This document shows positions 25,255 through 33,292 of a stretch of 39,119 nt of DNA, in pieces. Position numbers and translations under genes: made by a program. Numbering within the stretch: position 1 is the stretch's first letter; each line of letters starts with the position of its first letter. The notes beneath the pieces were generated by a model. The model worked only from the letters and a program-made list of their open reading frames with translations. It did no database searches and was not told the DNA's origin. This DNA comes from Candidatus Saccharimonadota bacterium (GTDB taxonomy: Bacteria > Patescibacteriota > Saccharimonadia > Saccharimonadales > JAGQNK01), in contig JAGQNK010000004.1 in assembly GCA_020428105.1 (NCBI GenBank), positions 1 through 39,119 of the forward strand. The letters run 5' to 3'.

Positions 25255-26010
25255 CTACAACTGAGTAAGTACTTCTGCGCCAGTTTCTGTGATAAGCACC
25301 GTATGCTCAAAATGCGCAGCCAAAGACTTATCATTTGATCGCACGGTCCAGCCGTCGACATCAATATATACTCGAAAATCGCCTAGTGTGGCCATTGGTT
25401 CAATTGCTATTGTCATGCCGGCTGCAAGCTTTGGCCCTGTTCCTTTTTTGCCATAGTTCGGAATGTTTGGATCTTCATGCAATTCATGACCAACCCCGTG
25501 GCCAACCATATCGCGAACAATGCCATAATTACCCTCGTCCAGAACTTGTTGGATTGCATTTGCTATATCACCAACCCTCACACCGTTCTTTAATACGCGC
25601 ACACCTGCAAAAAGTGACGCCTCAGTATCAATCAACAGTTTATCAATCTTGCTGTTCTTTACCCCGCCTGCCACAACGGATGTAGCCGAATCAGTTATCA
25701 TGCCATCGTAAGTAACGCCAAAGTCCAGACTGACAATGTCCCCTGACCTGATTTCTCGCTTAGTGCTCGGTATGCCATGAACTATCTCATCGTTCAGTGA
25801 AATACATATAACATCAGGAAAGCCGTACTGGCCTAGAAAAGTCGGTATTCCACCAGTGCCGCGCAATTCTCGCTTGGCAATCTCAGCCAGGTCCTTAGTG
25901 GTCATGCCTGGCTCAAGCGCTTCTTTTAGGGTAGCCAAAACTGTAGCGAGCAACCTACCGCTCTGACGCATAGCTACAATTTCTGCTTCTGTTTTAATTC
26001 TTGTTTGCAT
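25255..26010 (-). CDS. map: Type I methionine aminopeptidase
   Basis: Removes the initiator methionine after PDF has removed the formyl group. 251 residues, the short type without N-terminal zinc fingers. Metal ligands are seen as Asp in SLDFGVTYDG and ITDSA (about residues 96 and 107), His in GHGVGHELHEDP (about 171), Glu in EPMA (about 204) and Glu in FEHTVLITETGAEVL (about 235). Only 3 nt separate it from adk upstream, so it belongs to the yqeY-adk-map operon. def, encoding the preceding enzyme in the pathway, is about 4 kb away. Confidence 0.97.
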   Translation of the reverse strand: MQTRIKTEAEIVAMRQSGRLLATVLATLKEALEPGMTTKDLAEIAKRELRGTGGIPTFLGQYGFPDVICISLNDEIVHGIPSTKREIRSGDIVSLDFGVTYDGMITDSATSVVAGGVKNSKIDKLLIDTEASLFAGVRVLKNGVRVGDIANAIQQVLDEGNYGIVRDMVGHGVGHELHEDPNIPNYGKKGTGPKLAAGMTIAIEPMATLGDFRVYIDVDGWTVRSNDKSLAAHFEHTVLITETGAEVLTQL

Positions 26011-26013
26011 GAA

Positions 26014-26556
26014 TTATTGGTTTTGTGAGCCGATGGCTTGTTTTATTTCTTGATGTACAGTTTCTACCGCTGAATCACCATTTATGTCAAAAACCGGTAC
26101 ATTTGCAGACTTGAAGTGGTCCAAGATTGGGCGCACAACTTCGTCAAATTCACGCAGTCTTTCCATAATCGCCTCTTGATTATCGTCCTGACGCCCTCGT
26201 TGTAACAACCTATCCAAAACTGTTTGCTTACTTATAGTTAAATGCACCACAGCCGTAACATCTAATTGATTATGCTTGTGTTGATTCAATAGCCAATCAG
26301 CTTGCGAAACCGTCCTTGGGAAGCCATCCAAAATGAATTCTTCATGCACATCAATCAAAGCAAAAATTTTCTGAACAAGCTTAATGATCTCACGATCTTC
26401 CAACAGTTTACCAGCTAACATTTCTTTGCGACGCTCACCTGATATTAACATACGCAAAAACTCACCAGTTGATAGCCAAGGCAATCCAAGTTCGTCAGCT
26501 AGCATTCTGCCCTGAACACTCTTACCGGAGCCTGCAACACCAATAAATACAATCAC
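26014..26556 (-). CDS. adk: Adenylate kinase (short form)
   Basis: Interconverts ATP plus AMP and 2 ADP. 180 residues, short because the LID zinc domain is replaced by a small loop (RGRQDD). The P-loop is GVAGSGKS (about residues 6-13), where most family members have GxPGxGK. The AMP-binding region has STGEFLR and the family signature FILDGFPRTVSQADWL (about 75-90). Its ATG overlaps the yqeY stop by 4 nt. Given the Ala in place of Pro in the P-loop, another NMP kinase specificity cannot be excluded. Confidence 0.88.
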   Translation of the reverse strand: MIVFIGVAGSGKSVQGRMLADELGLPWLSTGEFLRMLISGERRKEMLAGKLLEDREIIKLVQKIFALIDVHEEFILDGFPRTVSQADWLLNQHKHNQLDVTAVVHLTISKQTVLDRLLQRGRQDDNQEAIMERLREFDEVVRPILDHFKSANVPVFDINGDSAVETVHQEIKQAIGSQNQ

Positions 26557-27011
26557 GAGTTTGCCAGCCTTTCTTTAACGGCTAATGCAATTCTTCCGCC
26601 ATCCGCACCACCGTTAACATTTTCTTTTACCTTGGAAATTATCTTTCCCATAGCCTGTGGTGAGGTATCTTGTATTTCATCTATTGCTGCACTTATCAAA
26701 GCCTGCAGTTCTGCATCATCAATCTGAGCTGGCAAATAGTTATTGATGACCCTTATTTCGCTAAGCTCCGCATCGGATTTCTCTTGATTACCCCCCTGAG
26801 AGAAGAGATCCGCACTTTCTTGTCGTTTCTTTGCCTCCTTTTGCAATAAGCTCACAATATCTTCGTCACTCAAACCATGTTCCCGTGACCCAGCGGCAAC
26901 CTCAGCATACAAAATGACACTCTTTAGTGTGCGCAAAGTAGTTACCAAGGTTTTGTCGCCATTCAGCATTGCCGTCTTTAGATCTGCATCAATACGTTGT
27001 TTTATATTCAT
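26553..27011 (-). CDS. yqeY: GatB/YqeY domain protein
   Basis: 152 residues from ATG 27011. The family resembles the tRNA-binding tail domain of the amidotransferase subunit GatB and has an unclear role, probably tRNA-related. Typical features are the N-terminal IKQRIDADLKTAMLNGDKT, the central LLQKEAKKRQESADLF and the C-terminal GGADGGRIALAVKERL. The longer TTG start is rejected because AGGAG lies 4 nt before ATG 27011. It is the first gene of the yqeY-adk-map operon. Confidence 0.93.
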   Translation of the reverse strand: MNIKQRIDADLKTAMLNGDKTLVTTLRTLKSVILYAEVAAGSREHGLSDEDIVSLLQKEAKKRQESADLFSQGGNQEKSDAELSEIRVINNYLPAQIDDAELQALISAAIDEIQDTSPQAMGKIISKVKENVNGGADGGRIALAVKERLANS

Positions 27012-27042
27012 ATATCTCCTGTTCAAAGAAAATTTTATCAGA

Positions 27043-27076
27043 AAAATAAGGGTTTAGATAATTAAACCCTTATTTT
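27043..27076 (-). terminator. rpsU terminator (symmetric hairpin)
   Basis: A 14-bp perfect stem, AAAATAAGGGTTTA with its complement, and a 6-nt loop. The A and T ends make it work in either direction. It separates rpsU from yqeY. Confidence 0.85.
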
Positions 27077-27096
27077 CAAGTCACCAATAATCTTAC

Positions 27097-27312
27097 TTAG
27101 CGTTGGCCAAGCTTAATCTTTTTGAGTTTCTGAGACTTTCGGTCACGACGCTGGATAGCCTTTTCACGTCGATCCCTTTTGCTCAAAGGCTTCTCAAATC
27201 GCTGAGATTGTTTGGCGGTCGCCAAAACACCAGAACTTTGTACCTTACGCGTAAAACGACGAAGCAGGTTCTCTGTGGACTCTTTGGAATCTTTTCTACT
27301 AACTTGTATCAT
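27097..27312 (-). CDS. rpsU: 30S ribosomal protein bS21
   Basis: 71 residues, strongly basic, with the family pattern VSRKDSKESTENLLRRFTRKVQ followed by FEKPLSKRDRREKAIQRR. bS21 sits near the 16S rRNA 3' end and is linked to Shine-Dalgarno-dependent initiation. Notably the gene itself appears leaderless: TTGCGT (27342-27347), 17 nt, TATAAT (27319-27324), 6 nt, ATG. It has its own strong terminator. Confidence 0.95.
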   Translation of the reverse strand: MIQVSRKDSKESTENLLRRFTRKVQSSGVLATAKQSQRFEKPLSKRDRREKAIQRRDRKSQKLKKIKLGQR

Positions 27313-27318
27313 ATCAGC

Positions 27319-27347
27319 ATTATACGATAACAGGGATGGATACGCAA
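27319..27347 (-). promoter_or_regulatory. rpsU promoter (leaderless)
   Basis: On the minus strand TTGCGT, a 17-nt spacer and a perfect TATAAT, followed after six bases by the rpsU ATG. Confidence 0.7.
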
Positions 27348-27368
27348 GTAACTCCTGTGCTTTGACCT

Positions 27369-27662
27369 CTATGCGCCAGGAGATTGCTTTTTTTGATTCA
27401 TTCGTTGTGATTTCAACACTATACTCTGCAATTCTTTGAAGATCGCGAAATGCTTATTCGTATGATATATCTTGGTATTACCCTGACGTTCGGATATAAG
27501 AAAGCCGATCTTCTCCAGACGTTTCAGCTCTCTCTGAATATTACCGGCGTCTTCTTTAATCAACTTTGCCAAACCACGCACATGGGTCTTGAAGTCCGGA
27601 TACTTTGCGTATACGACTATTATCTTGCGCCTAACTCGTGAAGTTATAAATACATCTAACAT
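27369..27662 (-). CDS. ArsR-like winged-helix DNA-binding protein
   Basis: 97 residues. A winged helix-turn-helix is clear: helix-turn-helix FKTHVRGLAKLIKEDAGNIQRELKRLEKIGFL (about residues 24-55), then a beta-wing ISERQGNTKIYHTNKHFAI. There are no cysteine or histidine clusters for metal sensing and no other ligand domain. It is divergent from priA, with promoters facing each other over about 80 nt. A palindrome TTGTC-N5-GACAA covers its predicted transcription start, which suggests autoregulation. AAGAG precedes the ATG. Confidence 0.85.
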   Translation of the reverse strand: MLDVFITSRVRRKIIVVYAKYPDFKTHVRGLAKLIKEDAGNIQRELKRLEKIGFLISERQGNTKIYHTNKHFAIFKELQSIVLKSQRMNQKKQSPGA

Positions 27663-27671
27663 AAGCTCTTA

Positions 27672-27686
27672 TTGTCAATCAGACAA
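27672..27686. promoter_or_regulatory. Candidate operator of the winged-helix regulator
   Basis: The palindrome TTGTC-AATCA-GACAA lies at the predicted +1 of the regulator gene and about 10 nt before its ATG. Size and symmetry suit an ArsR-type dimer. Confidence 0.45.
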
Positions 27687-27691
27687 CGTCA

Positions 27692-27720
27692 AGTATAAAT
27701 CACCTGGCGCAGACTTTCAA
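27692..27720 (-). promoter_or_regulatory. Promoter of the winged-helix regulator gene
   Basis: On the minus strand TTGAAA (27715-27720), a 17-nt spacer and TATACT (27692-27697). The start would fall at about 27685, inside the palindrome. Confidence 0.6.
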
Positions 27721-27740
27721 CATATTTTTCCAAATATCCT

Positions 27741-27746
27741 TATAAT
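27741..27746 (+). promoter_or_regulatory. -10 element of priA
   Basis: A perfect TATAAT whose last base lies 7 nt before ATG 27754 and which overlaps the alternative ATG 27745. It favours 27754 as the leaderless start. Confidence 0.5.
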
Positions 27747-27753
27747 GTTTTAT

Positions 27754-29691
27754 ATGTTCTATTACGAGACTTGGGTAGGAAGCCAACGCTACCACAGTGA
27801 CAAGCCATTGACGTATAGTTTTTCTACCAAGTTGCCGATTGGGTCTATTGTTATAGTCCCCTTACAAAACAAGAACGTCGTTGGAATTGTGGTAAATACC
27901 GTCAATAAGCCATCATTCACAACGAAAGCCATTGTTCGTGCTATCAGTGATACGCCACTTCCTGCTCAGCTAATCGAACTAATTTCATGGATGAAGGATT
28001 ATTATCCCGCGCCATTTGGACAAATTGTCTCTACAGTAATACCCGTTGCACTGACATCAAAAAGCCGGCAACCAAACCCCAAAAATCCCGTCACCAACGC
28101 AAAAGCCACCTTGCCACCACTCAACGATGAGCAAGCTTCAGTACTCGGGCAGATTCGAGCCTCTGGCCAAAGTGTAATGCTGCACGGTGATACAGGCACC
28201 GGTAAGACTAGGGTTTACATGGAACTAATCCAAGAAAGCCTTTCGCAAAAACGTTCGGTCGTGCTTTTAACTCCCGAAATCGGCCTAACTCCCCAGCTAG
28301 CCAATGAATGCCAAGAGTTATTCCCTGGCCAGACAGTAGTTATTCATTCTGGCTTGAGCGTAACAGAACGTCGCAATATATGGATGAGCATACTGGAAGC
28401 GAAATTACCTCTGATAGTTATCGGTCCCCGCTCCGCCCTATTCACTCCCTTGAACGATGTTGGCCTGGTGATAATCGATGAGTGTCATGAAAGTACCTAC
28501 AAACAAGAACAGGCACCGCATTATCAAGCCACGCGGGTTGGCGCCCAACTTGCAAAACTACATAGTGCTCAGCTCATTCTCGGAAGTGCCACCCCCTCCG
28601 TTGACGACTACTACATTTTTTCCAAGAAAAACCTGCCTATTCTACGCATGACGAAACAAGCAGTAACAAATCCATTTGGAGCACCAAAAATTGATGTCAT
28701 CGACCTAAAGAATAAACAGCACTTTACCAAATCTGCTTGGTTGTCGAACACTCTACTGAAAGCCATTCAAACAGTCATCAATAACAAACAGCAGGCTCTG
28801 GTATTACTCAACCGGCGTGGCACCGCCCGCCTAATACTATGTCAACAGTGTGGATGGCAGGCCTTGTGCCCTCGATGCGACCTACCCCTCACCTATCATG
28901 GTGACACCCACAACATACAATGTCATACCTGTGGATACTTAGCCAAAACACCTACGAATTGCCCAGAATGTAGTGCAAACGACATCATATTTCGTAATAT
29001 CGGTACTAAGTCAATCGTGTCAGAGATAAAACGACTAATTCCTAACGCAACTATTGCCAGATTTGATAGTGATACTCTTAAGCCCGAAAGACTCGAACAG
29101 CAATATTCCAAGCTCAAGAATGGCTCTATAGATATACTTGTCGGCACCCAAATGCTCGGCAAAGGCCTAGATCTGCCCAACCTGGCCGTATTGGGTATCG
29201 TTACTGCAGAAACAAGCCTTTCTTTCCCCGACTTTACTGCAGAGGAACGTACCTTCCAACAGCTTGCCCAGGCCCTGGGTAGGATAAATCGAGGACACAC
29301 CCCAGGCACTGCCGTCATCCAAACGTATCAACCCCGCAGCCTACTACTCAAAGCAGTTATTGATAAAAACTATAACTTGTTCTACGAAAGCCAAATCAAG
29401 GAACGACAAATATACAAATTTCCTCCCTTTAGACACCTGCTGAAACTGACTTGCTCCCGCGCAAGTAATGCTAGCGCTCAACGTGCCAGCGAGCAACTCA
29501 GCATTAAAATTAAGTCTGCCGATTTTCCAATTGAGATAATAGGACCCAATCCGGCATTCATAAACAAAACACATAGACGTTATCACTGGCAAATTGTAAT
29601 TAAGTCAGTCGACAGGCATGCTTTGGTTGAAATCATACATAACCTTCCGACAGGCTGGTCATATGATATCGACCCCATGAACCTTCTCTGA
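27754..29691 (+). CDS. priA: Primosomal helicase PriA
   Basis: 3'-5' helicase that reloads the replisome at stalled forks. 645 residues from ATG 27754, beginning MFYYETWVGSQRYH, the family's typical start; ATG 27745 would add three residues. The N-terminal DNA-binding domain covers about residues 1-100. Walker A HGDTGTGKTRVYMEL is at about 144-158, and the Walker B box is IDECHES (about 242-248), DECH where many have DEEH. A zinc-binding insert with eight cysteines (CQQCGW...CPRC...CHTC...CPEC) lies at about 364-410. def follows 13 nt downstream and then fmt, a cluster seen in many bacteria. Confidence 0.96.
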   Translation: MFYYETWVGSQRYHSDKPLTYSFSTKLPIGSIVIVPLQNKNVVGIVVNTVNKPSFTTKAIVRAISDTPLPAQLIELISWMKDYYPAPFGQIVSTVIPVALTSKSRQPNPKNPVTNAKATLPPLNDEQASVLGQIRASGQSVMLHGDTGTGKTRVYMELIQESLSQKRSVVLLTPEIGLTPQLANECQELFPGQTVVIHSGLSVTERRNIWMSILEAKLPLIVIGPRSALFTPLNDVGLVIIDECHESTYKQEQAPHYQATRVGAQLAKLHSAQLILGSATPSVDDYYIFSKKNLPILRMTKQAVTNPFGAPKIDVIDLKNKQHFTKSAWLSNTLLKAIQTVINNKQQALVLLNRRGTARLILCQQCGWQALCPRCDLPLTYHGDTHNIQCHTCGYLAKTPTNCPECSANDIIFRNIGTKSIVSEIKRLIPNATIARFDSDTLKPERLEQQYSKLKNGSIDILVGTQMLGKGLDLPNLAVLGIVTAETSLSFPDFTAEERTFQQLAQALGRINRGHTPGTAVIQTYQPRSLLLKAVIDKNYNLFYESQIKERQIYKFPPFRHLLKLTCSRASNASAQRASEQLSIKIKSADFPIEIIGPNPAFINKTHRRYHWQIVIKSVDRHALVEIIHNLPTGWSYDIDPMNLL

Positions 29692-29704
29692 TAATATTAA
29701 ACCA

Positions 29705-30283
29705 ATGAACAAGACAAAAGACGATATTATTACATTGCCAAATCAGCATCTACGCGAACGGTCACAGAAAGTTGGCGTTATAACCGACGAAATCAGAAAC
29801 CTAGTTGCCGACATGGAAATGGCAACTTTAGACTGGGAGGACAGCCGTTCGCACGAAGTAGGCGTTGCCCTAGCGGCTATTCAGATAGACAAAAAATTAC
29901 GAGTAGTGGTGTTACGTAACAACTTTGACGACAAATCAGACAGGACGTTTCATGCCTTTATCAACCCCAAGATCACCAAGTACGAGGGCGAGCTTGTCGA
30001 AGACTACGAAGGCTGCCTAAGTGTCAAGGATATCTATGGTAAAGTCAAAAGACATTCCAAAGTACGTATCAGCGCCACTAATTTAGAAGGCAAGGAAGTG
30101 CGCCTTACGGCCGAGGATTTCTTGGCTCGAGTATTCCAGCACGAGATCGACCATACAAACGGTATAGTCTTCGTCGATCATATCAAAGACCAACCAGATG
30201 CATTCTTCAAACTTGATAAAGATGGGCATTTAGAAAAGCTAGATTATGACAAAGACATCAGATCCAACAAAAACCTCTGGTAA
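29705..30283 (+). CDS. def: Peptide deformylase
   Basis: Metal-dependent hydrolase that removes the formyl group from nascent proteins. 192 residues. Motif 2 is EGCLSV (about residues 101-106), giving the Cys ligand. Motif 3 is FQHEIDHTNG (about 138-147), giving two His ligands and the catalytic Glu. Motif 1 reads GVALAAIQ, where the family consensus is GxGxAAPQ; the essential Gln is kept but the Pro is Ile. It has no ribosome binding site and follows priA closely, so coupling is likely. Its end overlaps fmt by 38 nt. Confidence 0.94.
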   Translation: MNKTKDDIITLPNQHLRERSQKVGVITDEIRNLVADMEMATLDWEDSRSHEVGVALAAIQIDKKLRVVVLRNNFDDKSDRTFHAFINPKITKYEGELVEDYEGCLSVKDIYGKVKRHSKVRISATNLEGKEVRLTAEDFLARVFQHEIDHTNGIVFVDHIKDQPDAFFKLDKDGHLEKLDYDKDIRSNKNLW

Positions 30284-31178
30284 GCCACGTGTAGTATTCT
30301 TTGGCAGTGGCCCTGTAGCGGCAAGATCTCTTTCCCTGTTGCAGAACGACTTTGACATCGAAGCCATCATTACAAAACCTACTACCATACAAGAAATGCA
30401 GGACACTATCGGAACATCACCGGTTTTCGCCGTTGCCAACAAAACCGAGCTAGACATACTAATCAATTCACATACCTTCAGCAGCAACCTTGGCATACTG
30501 ATTGATTTTGGCATCATCGTTTCACAATCCGTCATAGACACCTTTCCTCTAGGAATAATCAACAGTCACTTCTCACTCCTACCAGAGTTACGCGGTGCCG
30601 ATCCCATAGCTTTTGCCATACTCTCTGGCCAAGCGACAACAGGGGTTAGTCTGATGCTTCTGGTGCAAGCTATGGACGAAGGGCCAATCCTCTCACAAAG
30701 AAGCTACGATATTACAACAGAGGAGACAACCCCCTCATTGACGAATAACCTGATCAATTTAAGTCACGAACTACTCACGCAAAGCGTACCTCTATACATT
30801 TCTGGAGCGATCACTCCCCAACCACAGTCACAAGACATCATTCCAACCTACACTCGCAAACTCAACAAACAAGATGGCATCCTAGACTTCAATAAATCAG
30901 CCGAACAACTAGAACGCGAGGTACGTGCATACTACGACTGGCCCAAAAGTCGCACTACAATTGCTGGCAAGGACGTAATTGTTACAAAGGCCTATGCCGT
31001 GCCGAGTTCTGGACCCAACGAAAAACCAGGTGATTTAGGCGTTGTACTAGAAGCAAAATCTATATACATAACAACAGCAAATGGCTCTCTTTGGATAGAA
31101 AGGCTAAAGCCCGCTGGCAAAAAAGAAATGACCGTCGAGGCATTCCTCGCCGGTCATAAGCACTTACCGCAAAAGTAA
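30246..31178 (+). CDS. fmt: Methionyl-tRNA formyltransferase
   Basis: Formylates Met-tRNA-fMet for initiation. 310 residues. The N-terminal Rossmann part begins VVFFGSGPVAARSL (about residues 16-29). The catalytic region has INSHFSLLPELRGADPI (Asn and His, about 108-124) and the Asp in AMDEGPIL (about 143-150). The C-terminal tRNA-binding OB domain is at about 205-305 (DGILDFNKSAEQLEREVRAYYDWPKS). The start lies 38 nt inside def because no closer start codon precedes the conserved core; overlap of this length is uncommon but keeps both proteins intact. Confidence 0.95.
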   Translation: MTKTSDPTKTSGKPRVVFFGSGPVAARSLSLLQNDFDIEAIITKPTTIQEMQDTIGTSPVFAVANKTELDILINSHTFSSNLGILIDFGIIVSQSVIDTFPLGIINSHFSLLPELRGADPIAFAILSGQATTGVSLMLLVQAMDEGPILSQRSYDITTEETTPSLTNNLINLSHELLTQSVPLYISGAITPQPQSQDIIPTYTRKLNKQDGILDFNKSAEQLEREVRAYYDWPKSRTTIAGKDVIVTKAYAVPSSGPNEKPGDLGVVLEAKSIYITTANGSLWIERLKPAGKKEMTVEAFLAGHKHLPQK

Positions 31179-31202
31179 GTCCTGTGTATTTAAACAAATA
31201 AT

Positions 31203-31538
31203 CTAATTTGCTGCTGGTTGCTGTGGGTCTTGACTTGCTGCAATAATCTGTGGCGCAGATTGCTTGATCTCTGTTTTTAACTTCTCAAGCTCTTCTGCCA
31301 CGACTTGCTTATATTTTGGAAAATTGGTCTCCAGCCACTGAAGGGCGCCGGCTTCGTCATTTTTATCAATGAATGCTTCGAACTCATCAAGCTGATTATT
31401 GGTCATTTGCTCAGCAAGCTTCATTCCTACACGCATCTCAAGAGTTTCATAGATATGCGCCAGCATCTTGTTCTTTTCCTCGGCAGGCAAACTACCCAAA
31501 CCAAGCTCTTTCAGCAAATTGTCGTCTAGCTTAAACAT
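31203..31538 (-). CDS. DUF5663-type small helical protein
   Basis: 111 residues, acidic and all-helical, with the pattern LKELGLGSLPAEEKNKMLAHIYETLEMRVG...LDEFEAFIDKNDEAGALQWLETNFPKYKQVV that I recognise as the DUF5663 family, frequent in candidate-phyla bacteria. Function is unknown. The tail is Gln/Pro/Ala-rich. AAGGA lies 6 nt before the ATG. It is 49 nt downstream of the 524-residue membrane protein on the same strand, so the two may be co-transcribed. It converges with fmt, with no clear terminator between. Confidence 0.8.
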   Translation of the reverse strand: MFKLDDNLLKELGLGSLPAEEKNKMLAHIYETLEMRVGMKLAEQMTNNQLDEFEAFIDKNDEAGALQWLETNFPKYKQVVAEELEKLKTEIKQSAPQIIAASQDPQQPAAN

Positions 31539-31587
31539 GATTATTCCTTTTCTACAGTTTTTATTTTATCAGAGAACACTTGTCTAT

Positions 31588-33162
31588 TTAAGACGCATTC
31601 TCATCATCAAGATCTTCGAAATAGTCGTTAAACTGTTTTTCTGCAATTAACCTCGCCTCATCATTGCTCAAACTTGGATCATTTTGCATCAATTCAGTCA
31701 CACGATTTTCGTACCATTTCACCATAGAGGCAAAACTTTCTGGATCTTCTACCATACGCTTGAACGATTCAAGATTATGAATAATATTCACACGTGTTGC
31801 CTCGTCGGTTACACCAGCCTCCTCAAGAGCTTTGTGTTGATCTAATTCTTCTTGGACTGATTTTGGAAGAGTATCTGTAGGAGCCGGAGCTTCGGTAGTA
31901 GTTGTTGAAGATGCCGGTACAGCATCGGTAGTGTTGTTTGAGTTGCCAATCAGAAATCCGGCCACGAGACCTGCACCCACAAGTGCGGCTCCGCCCATGA
32001 AGCGACGCATTCGAGATACGCCACGGCCCTGTCGCTCTTCATCCTCTCGGCCAAATCCTAGAACATTCTTAATTCTATCCCAGCGTGACTTTGGCTGTGG
32101 CACGCTATCACGATCTGAAGCGGAAACTAAAGGAGGGGCATCGTTACCATCAAATGTACCAGCCGGAATAGAGTCGTTATCAGCTTCATCATCGGACTTG
32201 GTGGCTATAAAGATGTCTTTGTCATCACCAGCGATAGCATTATCTAGGTTCTCCCGCATAGCTTGCGCTTCGTCACTGTCACCATCAATACCGTTTAAAC
32301 GTAAGTATTGTTCAAGAATTTGATGAGCATTTTTTTCTAATTTATCTGCTTCTTCAAAATTTCCGCCCTTTGCTGCTTCTGTAGCACCAGCAAGCAGTTC
32401 AGCAATCTGAGCTTTGTATACTTGATTACCTAAAGCCTGGGCCTCTTCAAGTAACTTTCCGGCGTCTTCTCTACCCTCAGCGTCAGCCTGACCAGCTTGC
32501 TTGAGTAAATCGATAAATTTCGCTTCCATCTCTTCGATACTTGGCTTTTCAGAAACCTCAACAGGGGTTACGGGGATCTCACCAGGCAAGTATCCATCAT
32601 GTTCTCGTGGAATTGCAGCAGAAGTTGTAGTCATGGTTTCAGGAACAGTAGTTGTTGTAGTTGTAGGCATAGTTGCAAGGAATTCGTTGCGCACCCGGTC
32701 ACTAATCTCATGACCATTGGTCTCTAGGTATCGTAGCTTCTTCTGGTCCTTTAGTCTCATAACCCTGTCAAACAGGTTCATCTGAGCATCGCCGTCCATG
32801 CCATCAGGATTACGTTCAGTAACCTGAGAGCTAGAGAACTCTTCCATCTTGTCTAGTAAAGCATCCGAAAGGTCGCCAATCTTAGTCTCGTCCTCTGTCA
32901 GCTCTGCGTAGGCAAGCTCATCAGCAAGCTCACTCATTGTCAGCTCTTCATAAGAGGTGCCTTGACTTTCTTCGTAGTAACTATCACGAGCTTGATCAAA
33001 ATATGCATCTACGGCCTTCTTCTTAATTCTTTCGCCGTCGGGCGCATAAATCTTACCGTCATCACCCTGATACGGGCGTGTTTCTAGGTACGCATCAAAG
33101 TCTGCCTGAGCTTGGCGTAGCTCAGGATTAAAGGCTTGATCGACATTAATTTGTTCTGACAT
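31588..33162 (-). CDS. Large acidic single-pass membrane protein of unknown function
   Basis: 524 residues, not recognised. Residues 1-370 are acidic and helical, with TPR-like or coiled-coil character (EEADKLEKNAHQILEQYL). A Thr-rich stretch lies at about 166-182. A basic patch (RWDRIKNVLGFGREDEERQGRG) precedes a single membrane segment at about 390-408 (GGAALVGAGLVAGFLIGNS). A Ser/Thr/Pro linker (STTTTEAPAPTDT) and an acidic C-terminal domain follow. Positive charges before the segment suggest a cytoplasmic N-terminal part and an external C-terminus. GGAAG lies 8 nt before the ATG, with a promoter at 33233-33261. A repeat-rich scaffold is possible; no enzymatic motif is seen. Confidence 0.8.
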   Translation of the reverse strand: MSEQINVDQAFNPELRQAQADFDAYLETRPYQGDDGKIYAPDGERIKKKAVDAYFDQARDSYYEESQGTSYEELTMSELADELAYAELTEDETKIGDLSDALLDKMEEFSSSQVTERNPDGMDGDAQMNLFDRVMRLKDQKKLRYLETNGHEISDRVRNEFLATMPTTTTTTVPETMTTTSAAIPREHDGYLPGEIPVTPVEVSEKPSIEEMEAKFIDLLKQAGQADAEGREDAGKLLEEAQALGNQVYKAQIAELLAGATEAAKGGNFEEADKLEKNAHQILEQYLRLNGIDGDSDEAQAMRENLDNAIAGDDKDIFIATKSDDEADNDSIPAGTFDGNDAPPLVSASDRDSVPQPKSRWDRIKNVLGFGREDEERQGRGVSRMRRFMGGAALVGAGLVAGFLIGNSNNTTDAVPASSTTTTEAPAPTDTLPKSVQEELDQHKALEEAGVTDEATRVNIIHNLESFKRMVEDPESFASMVKWYENRVTELMQNDPSLSNDEARLIAEKQFNDYFEDLDDENAS

Positions 33163-33232
33163 TTGTGAGGCTTCCTTTCAATTGATAATCAAATCTATAG
33201 TTTTTGTTTATTATTTATTTTCTTACAAAACC

Positions 33233-33261
33233 ATTAAAGCATAAAAGCTAAAATAAATCAA
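33233..33261 (-). promoter_or_regulatory. Promoter of the 524-residue membrane-protein gene
   Basis: On the minus strand TTGATT (33256-33261), a 17-nt spacer and TTTAAT (33233-33238) with a TGC extension. The leader of about 65 nt is AT-rich. Confidence 0.55.
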
Positions 33262-33292
33262 GTGTTTTGTAACGTATTTGTAAACTTGTCTA

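Noticed and set aside
27589-27753. PriA N-terminal extension from an ATG at 27589
   Set aside because: It would overlap the regulator gene and the divergent promoters, and the family's conserved start begins at MFYYETWVGSQRYH.
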